Assembly (NCBI GenBank): GCA_013360215.1
Contig: JABWCP010000012.1
Location: 19,530-83,529 of the forward strand
Origin: a bacterium
GTDB lineage: Bacteria > CLD3 > SB21
DNA length: 64,000 nt
Reading direction: 5' to 3'
Shown here in pieces: positions 1 to 8,967 of this stretch. The notes below the pieces were generated by a model, which worked only from the letters and a program-made list of their open reading frames with translations, did no database searches and had not been told where the DNA came from. Position numbers and translations under genes: made by a program. Positions within the stretch are counted from its first letter, which is position 1. Each line of letters begins with the position of its first letter.

Positions 1-1227
1 ACCTCTCATCACAACGAGATTACTACAGCGACCGGCGTGACGTCTATGGACGGGAACCCCTTCGATTGCATGTACGATCTGATGCAACAATATGCCGCGC
101 CAAAAAATCACGGCAACGTTGATTTTTGTACAGACGGCTGGTTTGGATATTGGGGTTATGATACGCGCGATCATCTGGAAAAAGTCGCATCACACGCCCG
201 CATGTGTTTGAATACGTCCGATGCGTTATGGATGAAATTTGACGCCGTTATCGTTTTAGATCACCAAGAGCATCAGGCGCGGATTACCGGTACTCGTACC
301 GGCATTCAGAAATTACGCGAGCGCCTTCAACAACCTGTAGCCTCGTATCCTGAAAAACCGCTTCAATTTAAAATTCATCCGACCGAAACCCGTGCATCAT
401 ACATTCAAAAAATTAACTCCCTGCATGAATCAATCGCTGCGGGCGATGTGTACGAAGTCAATCTATCGCAGCGTTTTGATGTGACGGTAGATGGCTACGA
501 TCCGAACGTGTACAGTCGTATTTTTAGATCGTTGGTCGAAACAAGTCCCGCGCCTTTTTCGGCGATTATTCAATGCGATGAAACAGCTGTAATCAGTTCA
601 TCACCTGAGCTCTTTTTGCAAATGCATCAAAATATATGCACCAGCAAACCGATCAAAGGCACACGGCCACGCACGGGTAATTTTGATTCCGACGAAAAAA
701 ATTATTTCGATTTACAAACCGATGAAAAAGATCGCGCCGAAAATCTCATGATCGTTGATCTCGTCCGCAATGATCTTGGGCGCGTTTCACAGGCGGGCTC
801 TGTTGTTACGAAAGATCTTTTTGCTGTCGAAACGTACGCCACCGTTTTTCAGATGGTTTCTACGATACAGAGCCGATTGTCCGAACATGCTACGATGATG
901 GATGCCGTGAAAGCAGCATTTCCGCCCGGTTCGATGACAGGCGCCCCCAAAATAAGCGCCATGCAACATATCGAATCGTTAGAACCTTATAAGCGCAGTG
1001 TTTATGCCGGCGCTATCGGCTGGATGCAAGCTTCGGGGGAAACAATGTTATCGGTGGTAATTCGAACACTTATTTTCAACGGAGCCTCCGGTTATTTTCA
1101 AACCGGCGGGGCCATCGTGTGGGATTCTATACCCGATGAGGAGTATCAGGAGTGTTGGGATAAAGCTCAGGGAATTCTGCGCGCGCTTGAAAAATTGGGA
1201 GTAATTAACTTACCGGTATATATATAA
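1..1227 (+). CDS. pabB: Aminodeoxychorismate synthase component I (5' end outside window)
   Basis: This enzyme aminates chorismate to 4-amino-4-deoxychorismate for folate synthesis, using ammonia from a PabA glutaminase. The chorismate-binding domain fills the visible part: SSSPELFL, KPIKGTRPR, an ENLMIVDLVRNDLG stretch and PGSMTGAPK. The PIKGT lysine is typical of PabB, where it acts as nucleophile; anthranilate synthase TrpE has PIAGT. The reading frame is open to base 1 with no stop, and the usual N-terminal domain is short here, so the gene almost certainly begins upstream; the GTG at 37 is only the first possible start inside the window. No PabC (lyase) domain is fused at the C-terminus. 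The stop is followed by a convergent gene with no clear terminator between them. The assignment to PabB over TrpE rests on the lysine. Confidence 0.88.
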   Translation, partial: TSHHNEITTATGVTSMDGNPFDCMYDLMQQYAAPKNHGNVDFCTDGWFGYWGYDTRDHLEKVASHARMCLNTSDALWMKFDAVIVLDHQEHQARITGTRTGIQKLRERLQQPVASYPEKPLQFKIHPTETRASYIQKINSLHESIAAGDVYEVNLSQRFDVTVDGYDPNVYSRIFRSLVETSPAPFSAIIQCDETAVISSSPELFLQMHQNICTSKPIKGTRPRTGNFDSDEKNYFDLQTDEKDRAENLMIVDLVRNDLGRVSQAGSVVTKDLFAVETYATVFQMVSTIQSRLSEHATMMDAVKAAFPPGSMTGAPKISAMQHIESLEPYKRSVYAGAIGWMQASGETMLSVVIRTLIFNGASGYFQTGGAIVWDSIPDEEYQECWDKAQGILRALEKLGVINLPVYI

Positions 1228-1334
1228 CCTATACGTCATTCTATCGCCCATCGTCACATCATCTGCAATGCCTAGCCGAACCAGCTTTTTAGATTCTTCA
1301 AAATTTCATTTTTATTTTTTGTCAGCAAAAGCGG

Positions 1335-2354
1335 CTATTTGAAAAGCGCATCCATCGAGTAACCTTTGGCATCAATGCTTTTTTTGTATTTTTCGTACAT
1401 TGAACGCAAAATTTCTGTTGATACGACATGGGTGATGCCGTAACGGTATTCTGTTTTAAGGCGAGCGTACAGTTCACCCTTATATAAACTTGGCGCAGGA
1501 ATTTCCTGTGTAAAACCGGGATCCGGCATCAGATAATATTCCTGCGTAGCGGATATGGATTTCGCCACGCCCACAAGTTCAAAATTGGGCACCCCGTCTT
1601 TGATGGCGAGCACGATCCCTCCACTGAGTCCTTCATTCATCGGCGCATCGGTCAGAAAGGAACCGTTACGATCGCGATTGGGACTGCTCACTGTGCCTTT
1701 GGTTACCATTTTAAAACCCATCGGATAACCGATCACGTACACAAATGAACCCCATCGTAATTTTTTGGATTTCCCGATCGGATATCCGAAAACATGCACG
1801 GGTTCCTGTGGCATATGATCAAATGAACGGCCGATGATCGCGATATCATTTTTGCTATCTATGGCTAAAACTTCCAACTCTCCGCCTTCCGGCAAATCGC
1901 GTATAAAATTGCTTTGACGTTGAAGAAAAGACACCGACTGGACATGCCCGCTCGGATAATAAGAATACACCGTATCCGAAAATTCGACAACATGCGCACA
2001 CGTAAGTAAAGCCACACGTTTGGTATCATAATAAATCACCGTCGCCGTACCGGACACAGAGGCTTGCGTATTAAGATAACGGTACGCGTATTTTTCTGCT
2101 GCACCGGCGCGCACCGCCGTCGGAGTTACGGCAAATTTTTCATCAAAATAGTACGAATTATAAAACGCCGTGGAGAACATGATTTTTACCGAAGCGCTGA
2201 TCTCTTCCAATTGATCCGAACTGCTTCGGTATGGGAATTCGCTGTCGTATTCATTATCAAATAAGGTCGGATAAGCCGCTTGGCGAATACGTGACGAACA
2301 CGAAAGCAAGAGGCCAAATGCGATAATGACCATCATACGCAATAATGTTTTCAT
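1335..2354 (-). CDS. Lipoprotein trypsin-like serine protease (S1 fold)
   Basis: The N-terminus is a lipoprotein signal (basic start, hydrophobic core, lipobox LLLSC with Cys19), so the protein should be anchored in the outer or inner membrane facing the periplasm. The rest fits a chymotrypsin/DegP-like fold: His121 in TCAHVV, Asp170 in KNDIAI and Ser244 in GLSGG form a complete catalytic triad in the right order. There is no PDZ domain, unlike DegP/HtrA proteases. At 339 residues it is a single-domain protease. Its substrate is unknown. It is not in an obvious operon: the next minus-strand gene upstream is 237 bases away and pabB is convergent. The family call is solid; activity is inferred from the intact triad. 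Confidence 0.8.
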   Translation of the reverse strand: MKTLLRMMVIIAFGLLLSCSSRIRQAAYPTLFDNEYDSEFPYRSSSDQLEEISASVKIMFSTAFYNSYYFDEKFAVTPTAVRAGAAEKYAYRYLNTQASVSGTATVIYYDTKRVALLTCAHVVEFSDTVYSYYPSGHVQSVSFLQRQSNFIRDLPEGGELEVLAIDSKNDIAIIGRSFDHMPQEPVHVFGYPIGKSKKLRWGSFVYVIGYPMGFKMVTKGTVSSPNRDRNGSFLTDAPMNEGLSGGIVLAIKDGVPNFELVGVAKSISATQEYYLMPDPGFTQEIPAPSLYKGELYARLKTEYRYGITHVVSTEILRSMYEKYKKSIDAKGYSMDALFK

Positions 2355-2591
2355 AAAATTTCCCCGATTTAGTTTAACGATGAACCTTTTCGCATCTCTA
2401 CCGGCTTTACACGAGATAAGTTAATCCGACAGATTGGTTTTCGCATCGGTAGTTAAGGCTCACAATGCAAAATACATTTAAAGTGTAGTCAAATCCACGA
2501 TCAATAAATACGATATTTTGAGAAGAATGTATTTTGTATGATCTCACATATCGTTACATCGGGGTAATTAATATTATTCCATGCAATGCGC

Positions 2592-3524
2592 CTAATAAGA
2601 TTCTTGAAAGCAGTTTATTTTTCTGCGCCAGGGGCGATAACGCCTGTCCGCATACGCGGATCGTGATAAACGTTTAGGAAGTGCAGTAAACGCTTGCATG
2701 TGGTCCAACGGGTGATCAATCTGGTTGAATTCACGTGCTTGCAATTGGATATATTGCAGCGTGGGATTGATACTGCGATGACCGAGTACACGCTGGATCG
2801 TCATCAGATCCGTACCGTTTTCATAAAGATGTGTCGCCAAGCTATGACGCAGGGCATGCATATTGAGTTGTTTACTGAGCCGGCTTCTTTTTTGTAATGT
2901 ACGGAAAAGCCCTTGCACATAACGATCGGCAAGCGGTTCATCCCCTATTTGCCCTGGAAAAAGCCACCGTTGCTTCGGTTGCGTACGCAGATAATTTTCT
3001 ATATGAATTAAAAGCGTCGCATTCATAGGTACATAACGCGCTCTGCCGCCTTTGGCATAGCGCACCAAAATAAGCATGCGCTCCCGATCAATGTCGCGCT
3101 GCCGAACATGCAAAAGCTCATTCAATCGCATACCCGTCGCATAAATCATCATAAAAATAAGCCGATATTTTGCGTTAGGTTCATGCGTCAAAAGCCGCTC
3201 GACTTCACTAATGGACAGAACAACCGGAAGGCGTTTCTCACGCGTCGGTCGCGGCATCGGAAAATGATTGATAACCACGCCCAAGGTTTGTTCGTATAGA
3301 AACTTTATCGCGCTATAGACGATATTAACGCCGGACCAACTGTAGTTTTTTGTTTCACGCAAAAACATAAGATATCGCCCAATCTCGTCGTCGCGGATAG
3401 TTTCTGGCGCTTTTTGAAAATGCATCAAAAAACAACGCACTCTGTAGGTGTACACGTCAACCGTTCTATCACTCATGTTTCTCAATTTCATTTCCATGAC
3501 CATACGTTGAATAATATTTTCCAT
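2592..3524 (-). CDS. Tyrosine recombinase / integrase (Xer-like)
   Basis: A site-specific recombinase of the tyrosine family. An N-terminal SAM-like core-binding domain (about residues 1-85) is followed by the catalytic domain. All catalytic residues can be seen: Arg133 (GMRLNEL), Lys158 (YAKGG), His223 and Arg226 (HALRHS), His249 (LGHR) and nucleophile Tyr258 (TLQYIQ). The C-terminus carries an unusually basic extension after Tyr258 (about 50 residues rich in Arg). The domain style is closer to the stand-alone integrases that often travel with IS91-type elements than to housekeeping XerC/XerD, but there is no transposase, tRNA target or direct repeat that I could find beside it. It could therefore be a remnant of a mobile element or a chromosomal inversion/resolution enzyme. 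Confidence 0.85.
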   Translation of the reverse strand: MENIIQRMVMEMKLRNMSDRTVDVYTYRVRCFLMHFQKAPETIRDDEIGRYLMFLRETKNYSWSGVNIVYSAIKFLYEQTLGVVINHFPMPRPTREKRLPVVLSISEVERLLTHEPNAKYRLIFMMIYATGMRLNELLHVRQRDIDRERMLILVRYAKGGRARYVPMNATLLIHIENYLRTQPKQRWLFPGQIGDEPLADRYVQGLFRTLQKRSRLSKQLNMHALRHSLATHLYENGTDLMTIQRVLGHRSINPTLQYIQLQAREFNQIDHPLDHMQAFTALPKRLSRSAYADRRYRPWRRKINCFQESY

Positions 3525-3627
3525 AACTGTGGTGGGTTAGATGATGAAGTATATTGAATGAAACTATCATAATTTAGATGCGTATTCACGATCAATCCTC
3601 TATCATCTCTCTAAAAAGGAAACGCTT

Positions 3628-4098
3628 ATGCGCGGCTTCACACGATTGTTTTTCGTACACCTAAATTTAGGTATTTTTGGTTTGGCTCTTATTACACCGT
3701 GCCTAGGGCAAAGCCGGTCTCAAACTGATTCCGTGGCGGCCGTTAGAAAATTACATTTAAGTGCACTCAACAAAACCCTTGAAGGCCGTGAATCATTACC
3801 GGCGGATTCGGTTTTTAAAAACCTGCAGACCATCGGGGGATTTGAAGCCGGGTTAATGCCGGTCATTATGGAAAAATGGAGTATCGCTTTGGGGGTCGGT
3901 TGCGACTATTGCCACGATACAAATAACTGGGCTTCGGATGCTATTCACGAAAAAAAGACGGCGCGTCAGATGGCCGGACCACTCAATGAAGCGATACGTA
4001 ATGTACTTAGCAAAATTGACGGACTAAGTGAACGACCTGTGGTCAATTGCGCAACATGCCATCGCGGCGAAGTCAAACCGGCTACGCGGGTAAAATAA
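3628..4098 (+). CDS. Diheme cytochrome c, photosynthetic-reaction-centre cytochrome-like
   Basis: A secreted c-type cytochrome of 156 residues. The first 28 residues are a signal peptide ending near CLGQS. Two heme-attachment motifs follow: CDYCH (92-96) and CATCH (141-145). The spacing and the surrounding sequence (GVGCDYCHD, VNCATCHRG) match the half-size members of the reaction-centre cytochrome c subunit family (PF02276), which in non-phototrophs are small periplasmic electron carriers of unknown partner. No photosynthesis gene is present in the window. The start ATG has an AAAAAGGAAA ribosome-binding stretch about 8 bases upstream. The transhydrogenase operon follows with its own promoter, so the gene appears to be monocistronic. 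Confidence 0.8.
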   Translation: MRGFTRLFFVHLNLGIFGLALITPCLGQSRSQTDSVAAVRKLHLSALNKTLEGRESLPADSVFKNLQTIGGFEAGLMPVIMEKWSIALGVGCDYCHDTNNWASDAIHEKKTARQMAGPLNEAIRNVLSKIDGLSERPVVNCATCHRGEVKPATRVK

Positions 4099-4210
4099 AT
4101 CAATTCAAGCCATTTATAGCCGAAATACCTTTCACGAAAGGCTTTTGTCATACTATAAAATAATCACATTGTGTGATGCATAGGCCGATTTCTTCAAAAA
4201 TAGTCCCCTC

Positions 4211-4239
4211 TTGAATACTCTTTTTTTTTAGCGTACAAT
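4211..4239 (+). promoter_or_regulatory. Sigma-70-type promoter of the pnt operon
   Basis: TTGAAT (4211-4216), a 17-base spacer rich in T, then TACAAT (4234-4239). Transcription would begin near 4246, leaving an 80-base leader before the GTG start of pntAA. It is the best match in the 228-base gap before the operon. Confidence 0.55.
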
Positions 4240-4326
4240 ATGACCGAAGTCATTCTTTTTCCCGTCTCATGACTCTTAATTAAGTGTGAATTTGCATACA
4301 CCCCCGGCTATTAAGGAGATTATTCC

Positions 4327-5451
4327 GTGGTCATAGGAATTCCCAAAGAAACTGCAGCAGGCGAAAACCGCGTTGCCGTGACGCCCGATACTGCTGCCAA
4401 ACTCATCAAAATGGGGTTTGAAGTCCGCGTCGAAAAAAGCGCCGGCCAAAATGCTCATTATACGGATGAACAATACACCAAACATGGCGCGGCCATTGCC
4501 GCTACGGCGACAGACCTGCTCGGTCAGTCGGATATCATTCTCAAAGTTCAAAAACCCAGCGATGCGGAAATCAAACAAATCAAAAAAGGCGCATTGCTGA
4601 TTTCGTTTGTGTATGGGCTAAATTATCCGCAAGTGCCCAAAGCGTGTGCTGAAGCGGGCGTCAATCTGATGTCCATGGACTTCATTCCGCGCACTACACT
4701 GGCTCAAAAAATGGATGCCCTGAGTTCACAATATAACATCGCCGGCTATAAAGCCGTTCTGATGTGTGCTGCGGCTTTCGGTAAAATGTTCCCTCTGATG
4801 ATGACGGCCGCCGGTACGATTTCACCGGCCAAAGTTGTGATCATGGGCGCCGGCGTTGCCGGATTGCAGGCTATAGGAACGGCTCGCCGTCTCGGTGCTG
4901 TCGTCGAAGTGTCCGACGTGCGCGCTGCGGTCAAAGAAGAAGTGCAGAGTCTCGGCGGTAAATTCATCGAAGTGCCCGGTGCTGAAAATATGCAGGATGC
5001 CGGCGGATATGCCAAAGAAGCCTCGGCAGAATTTCTGCAAAAACAAAAAGAATTACTTTTCAAACACATCACCGAAGCCGATATCGTCATTACCACCGCG
5101 CTGGTACCCGGTAAAAAAGCACCTGTGCTCGTCACCGAAGAAATGATCAAACACATGCGCCACGGTTCCATCGTTTTGGATATGGCGGTCGAATTTGGCG
5201 GAAATTGCGAAGTCAGCGAAGTCGGTAAAACCGTAACCAAACACGGTGTAACAATTATCGGCGAATCCAATATTCCCGCTACCGTACCTACGCATGCCAG
5301 CGAATTGTATTCCAAAAACCTGCTCGCATTGCTTCAGTACATCGCCAAAGACGGCAACCTCCAGCTCAAACTGGAAGATGAAATCGTCAAGTCGGCGTTA
5401 CTGGTACACAATGGCGCGGTAGTCAACGAACGCATTAAACAAGTTTTATAA
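4327..5451 (+). CDS. pntAA: NAD(P) transhydrogenase subunit alpha, NAD-binding part (split PntA)
   Basis: Domain I of the proton-translocating transhydrogenase, which moves hydride from NADH to NADP+ using the proton-motive force. The protein opens with GIPKETAAGENRVAVTP, the alanine dehydrogenase/PntA N-terminal signature, and has a Rossmann loop GAGVAGLQA at 174-182. It ends at 374 residues with no membrane segments, so this is the split form in which the membrane part of alpha is a separate gene (the next one). The GTG start is chosen because AAGGAG lies 8 bases upstream and the family N-terminus begins there. The three pnt genes run together with gaps of 21 and 30 bases. The product is cytoplasmic and attached to the membrane subunits. 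Confidence 0.95.
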   Translation: MVIGIPKETAAGENRVAVTPDTAAKLIKMGFEVRVEKSAGQNAHYTDEQYTKHGAAIAATATDLLGQSDIILKVQKPSDAEIKQIKKGALLISFVYGLNYPQVPKACAEAGVNLMSMDFIPRTTLAQKMDALSSQYNIAGYKAVLMCAAAFGKMFPLMMTAAGTISPAKVVIMGAGVAGLQAIGTARRLGAVVEVSDVRAAVKEEVQSLGGKFIEVPGAENMQDAGGYAKEASAEFLQKQKELLFKHITEADIVITTALVPGKKAPVLVTEEMIKHMRHGSIVLDMAVEFGGNCEVSEVGKTVTKHGVTIIGESNIPATVPTHASELYSKNLLALLQYIAKDGNLQLKLEDEIVKSALLVHNGAVVNERIKQVL

Positions 5452-5472
5452 CCGATCCCGGAGGATATATAT

Positions 5473-5751
5473 ATGGGTGATATCGTTATGCTCATCACGG
5501 TTTTTGTGCTCGCCTGTTTCGTGGGCGTGGAATTGATTTCCAAAGTACCCCCGACGCTGCACACACCGCTGATGTCCGGTTCCAATGCTATTTCGGGCAT
5601 TACCATCGTAGGCTCGCTGATCAGTGCCGGTATCGGTGAAATGACTATCAGCACTATTTTGGGCGTGATTGCTGTGGCTTTTGCCATGATCAATGTGGTC
5701 GGCGGTTATCTTGTCACTGACCGTATGCTCAAAATGTTTAAAAGAAAATAA
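5473..5751 (+). CDS. pntAB: NAD(P) transhydrogenase alpha, membrane part (split PntA)
   Basis: A 92-residue membrane protein with about three or four hydrophobic helices and the conserved segment FVGVELISKVPPTLHTPLMS, which is the start of the proton-channel domain II in PntA. In enterobacteria this region is fused to the C-terminus of PntA; here it stands alone between the NAD-binding subunit and PntB, as in many non-enteric bacteria. The ATG follows GGAGG (about 5460) at normal distance. Confidence 0.94.
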   Translation: MGDIVMLITVFVLACFVGVELISKVPPTLHTPLMSGSNAISGITIVGSLISAGIGEMTISTILGVIAVAFAMINVVGGYLVTDRMLKMFKRK

Positions 5752-5781
5752 TTTTCTCAGCGATAAACCAACAGGTTCACT

Positions 5782-7224
5782 ATGGAACATCTCCGCGAAA
5801 GTATTGAAAATATCATGTACCTCATCGGTGCCGTACTTTTTATTTTCGGCATCAAAATGCTCGGTTCACCGAAGACGGCACGTAAAGGTAATTTTTATTC
5901 AGCGGTCGGTATGCTGATCGCTATCGTTGTTACGTTATTTGACAAACACATTCTCACATACGAATGGATTATCGTAGGCGTTTTGGCCGGATCTTTAGTC
6001 GGCGCTGTATTAGCCGTTAAAGTGGAAATGACTTCCATGCCGCAGATGGTCGGTTTGCTCAACGGATTCGGCGGCGGTGCATCGACCCTGGTGGCCTTGG
6101 CGGAATATTACCGCGGTATGGCGACCTATCAAACTGCGCTTCAGTCCAATCCGTCATTGACGCTTCTTGAGCATATGCCGTATCAAACCACTGTTTCAAT
6201 AGTGCTCGGTATTCTTGTCGGCGCGGTTACATTCAACGGTTCACTCGTCGCGTACGCCAAACTTCAGGGTTTGATTTCCGGTAATAGTATCCGTTATCCT
6301 ATGCAGCATCCGCTCAACGCGCTGATGATCGTTGTTACGTTGGTCATTGGTGCCTTAGGCGTTATGGACTTGAACAACCAATGGTACTTTTTAACGGTCA
6401 CTATACTCGGGCTTATTCTCGGTATCACGCTTGTGATTCCCATCGGCGGTGCCGACATGCCGGTAGTTATCTCGTTGCTCAATTCCTACTCCGGTATTGC
6501 CGCGGCGATTACGGGATTTGTGATCAACAATAATATGTTGATCATCACCGGCGCATTGGTTGGCGCTTCGGGTATCATCCTTACGGACATTATGTGCAAA
6601 GGCATGAATCGTTCGCTGATGAATGTGCTCCTCGGCGGCTGGGGTACGGCGCCGGCTGTCGAAGCCTCGAAAGATAAAAAACAAGTAGTCGTCAAATCGG
6701 TGGATGTCGAGGAAGCCGCTATGCTGTTTGATGCCGCGCGTCTTGTGATCGTCGTTCCGGGTTACGGTATGGCCGTCGCACAAGCACAGCATGCTGTTCG
6801 TGAACTGATGAATGTACTCGAGAAAAAAGGATGCGCCGTTAAGTTCGCTATTCACCCGGTCGCCGGTCGTATGCCCGGTCACATGAATGTGCTCTTGGCA
6901 GAATCCAATGTGCCCTACGAACACATGTACGCTCTTGAAGAAATCAATGATGACTTCCGCAATGCCGATATCGCACTCATCATCGGTGCCAATGACGTCG
7001 TCAATCCGGCCGCACGCCATGACCAGTCCAGCCCGATTTATGGTATGCCTATTCTTAATGCGGATTACGCTAAAACCGTAATTATCAACAAACGCTCCAT
7101 GGCGGCCGGTTATGCCGGTATTGATAACGAACTCTTCGGATTCCCCAATGCGTTGATGTACTTTGGTGACGCGAAAGATGCCGTTTCCAAACTCACCAAC
7201 GAACTGAAGAGCATGAATAATTAG
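5782..7224 (+). CDS. pntB: NAD(P) transhydrogenase subunit beta
   Basis: This subunit carries the remaining proton-channel helices (about residues 1-265, highly hydrophobic) and the NADP(H)-binding domain III at the C-terminus. Domain III shows the family signatures: VVPGYGMAVAQAQH, HPVAGRMPGHMNVLLAE and IIGANDVVNPAA. At 480 residues it is full length. It is the last gene of the pnt operon and is followed directly by a strong hairpin terminator. With the two preceding genes it should make NADPH for biosynthesis from NADH and the proton gradient. Confidence 0.96.
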   Translation: MEHLRESIENIMYLIGAVLFIFGIKMLGSPKTARKGNFYSAVGMLIAIVVTLFDKHILTYEWIIVGVLAGSLVGAVLAVKVEMTSMPQMVGLLNGFGGGASTLVALAEYYRGMATYQTALQSNPSLTLLEHMPYQTTVSIVLGILVGAVTFNGSLVAYAKLQGLISGNSIRYPMQHPLNALMIVVTLVIGALGVMDLNNQWYFLTVTILGLILGITLVIPIGGADMPVVISLLNSYSGIAAAITGFVINNNMLIITGALVGASGIILTDIMCKGMNRSLMNVLLGGWGTAPAVEASKDKKQVVVKSVDVEEAAMLFDAARLVIVVPGYGMAVAQAQHAVRELMNVLEKKGCAVKFAIHPVAGRMPGHMNVLLAESNVPYEHMYALEEINDDFRNADIALIIGANDVVNPAARHDQSSPIYGMPILNADYAKTVIINKRSMAAGYAGIDNELFGFPNALMYFGDAKDAVSKLTNELKSMNN

Positions 7225-7254
7225 AACCCCCCTTCGTTTGATAGACGGTTACAC

Positions 7255-7297
7255 ACAATCGCCATGATCACAAATGTTCATGGCGATTGTCCTTTTT
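7255..7297 (+). terminator. Rho-independent terminator of the pnt operon
   Basis: A perfect 13-bp inverted repeat (ACAATCGCCATGA at 7255-7267 and its complement at 7278-7290) with a 10-base loop, followed by CCTTTTTATC. It also decides the start of the next gene: an ATG at 7264 lies inside the stem, so the downstream ATG at 7315 is the better start. Confidence 0.9.
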
Positions 7298-7314
7298 ATC
7301 CTTTATCTTTTTTT

Positions 7315-8967
7315 ATGAAGCGTTTTACTATCGTACGTTATCAACGCATCGTGTATTGTACAGGTCTGTATTTGGCCATTTTCATTTGGTTAGGATCAGC
7401 ACCATCCGTCATCGCGCAGCGTTCATTTAAAATGCCAAATGAAACCGGTGCAATTGCACAAGAGCGCCCTTCCGGTAATTCGATCGGTGTTATTACCACA
7501 ACCGGCGATACAGTTTTTATCGCTGCAGGAAGCAATCTCAATATCACCACAAATGCGGGTGCGGCATGGAACATCATCGGACGCTCTGACGGATTATACA
7601 AGGGTTCGCCTGTCGCCATCACGCATCATAAATCCGTTTTGTATGTAACGACGGCTTACGATTCGTCCCTCGCCATTGAACCAACCTACGGTGTCAGTGG
7701 CGGTATTTCCATTTCCAAAGATTTCGGCAACACGTGGTCGCATATTGCGCAACCCACTGACACCGGCACCATTCGGGGCCCCGTCGTACGCACGGATGCA
7801 CGTACATCGCAGCCGATCGTTCTTAATTTGGTACGTGATGTGATGCGACGGCAAACGGGTTTCCTTACCGATTCGATCTACGTCGTTACGATCAAGTCGG
7901 CGATAGATAATATCACGTTTGATATCGCTGTCAACGACAGTTCGATTTGGCTGGCCGCATTTGCCGGCGGACTCCGTCGCGCACGTATCGCCTTGGACGG
8001 CACGATCGGATATTTCACGCCAATGCCATTGCCGCCCGACTCGCTGCTTGAAATTAAAGCCGACCGCGATTATGATTTTTCGATCGACCCTTTAGAGCAT
8101 TACAATCATCGCGTTTTTTCGGTGATCAGCGCACGCGATGGCATATGGTGCGGTTCGGCCGGCGGTATCAATTTTTCGTCCGATTTCGGTCAAACATGGA
8201 AACGCTATACGTCCGATCAACACCATATCAGCGGTAATTTTGTCACCGCCTTAGCTGAACAATTTTATACCGAATCCGGTTCGCTGCATCGGGTTATTTG
8301 GGCAGGGACCAACCGCGCCCTGAGTTCGGCCGAAGAATCCGGCGTTTCTTTTACTACCGATTCGGGTGCGACATGGCAAACTTCGCTTCGCGGTTATTTT
8401 GTCAATAACATTACTTTTGACGGAAAAACAGTGTACGTTGCTACGTCGGACGGTCTTTTTCGCTCGTCGAACCTCGGCCAAAGTTGGGAACGTTTTATTA
8501 CCATTATAGATCAAACAAGCGGCGATCGTATTTTTACGAGCGAATTTACAACCATCGGTGTCACTCCTAAATCCGGAACGCATACTATCTTTGCAGGAAC
8601 CTATGATGGTTTGGGCATTTCTACTGATGATGGCGTGACGTGGACCATACCGCGTGCGTATGCCAAGCCCGGGCAAAAAGGAAATCCATCTTCATACGCA
8701 TATCCTAACCCTTTCTCTCCGAAGTATGGCATCACACGATTCCAATTTGACAAAGACGACCTTTCATCCGACGATCGTGTCACGTTATCCATCTATGATT
8801 TTTCTATGACACCGGTCGTCACACTTGTCAAAAACGCACCGATTGATCAAACCATTTTCTGGAATGGCAGGAACCAAAAAGATCAACGCGTTGCCAATGG
8901 TACGTATATTTATATTATCGAAGCGGGGAAAAAGAAGTTTCACGGCAAAGTAACGGTGAGAAAATGA
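7315..8967 (+). CDS. Secreted BNR/sortilin-type propeller protein with FlgD-like C-terminal sorting domain
   Basis: About 550 residues. A signal peptide (MKRFTIVRYQ to about IAQ at residue 35) is followed by repeated blades of the BNR/sortilin type, seen as motifs such as SKDFGNTWSH, SSDFGQTWKR, TTDSGATWQT, SSNLGQSWER and STDDGVTWTI. The last 90 residues form an Ig-like FlgD/Por-type domain starting at YPNPFSP and ending with FHGKVTVRK; this kind of domain directs type IX secretion or surface attachment in FCB bacteria. The stop codon overlaps the start of the PorV-like gene (ATGA), so the two are translationally coupled. Function beyond surface display is unknown. An ATG at 7264 would add 17 residues without signal-peptide character and lies in the terminator stem. 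Confidence 0.82.
   Translation: MKRFTIVRYQRIVYCTGLYLAIFIWLGSAPSVIAQRSFKMPNETGAIAQERPSGNSIGVITTTGDTVFIAAGSNLNITTNAGAAWNIIGRSDGLYKGSPVAITHHKSVLYVTTAYDSSLAIEPTYGVSGGISISKDFGNTWSHIAQPTDTGTIRGPVVRTDARTSQPIVLNLVRDVMRRQTGFLTDSIYVVTIKSAIDNITFDIAVNDSSIWLAAFAGGLRRARIALDGTIGYFTPMPLPPDSLLEIKADRDYDFSIDPLEHYNHRVFSVISARDGIWCGSAGGINFSSDFGQTWKRYTSDQHHISGNFVTALAEQFYTESGSLHRVIWAGTNRALSSAEESGVSFTTDSGATWQTSLRGYFVNNITFDGKTVYVATSDGLFRSSNLGQSWERFITIIDQTSGDRIFTSEFTTIGVTPKSGTHTIFAGTYDGLGISTDDGVTWTIPRAYAKPGQKGNPSSYAYPNPFSPKYGITRFQFDKDDLSSDDRVTLSIYDFSMTPVVTLVKNAPIDQTIFWNGRNQKDQRVANGTYIYIIEAGKKKFHGKVTVRK

Noticed and set aside
2536-2555. TGT...TCACA near-palindrome upstream of the lipoprotein protease
   Set aside because: Spacing is two bases short of the CRP pattern and one half-site is poor.
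4111-4146. Weak hairpin after the diheme cytochrome gene (CCTTT/AAAGG)
   Set aside because: Stem of only five pairs and a short T-run; too weak to call a terminator.
4165-4177. TCACA-TTG-TGTGA inverted repeat before the pnt promoter
   Set aside because: Half-sites face the wrong way and have the wrong spacing for a CRP-family site; no supporting context.
7264-7314. Earlier ATG for the propeller protein gene
   Set aside because: It lies inside the stem of the pnt terminator, and the extra 17 residues do not form a signal peptide start; the ATG at 7315 does.
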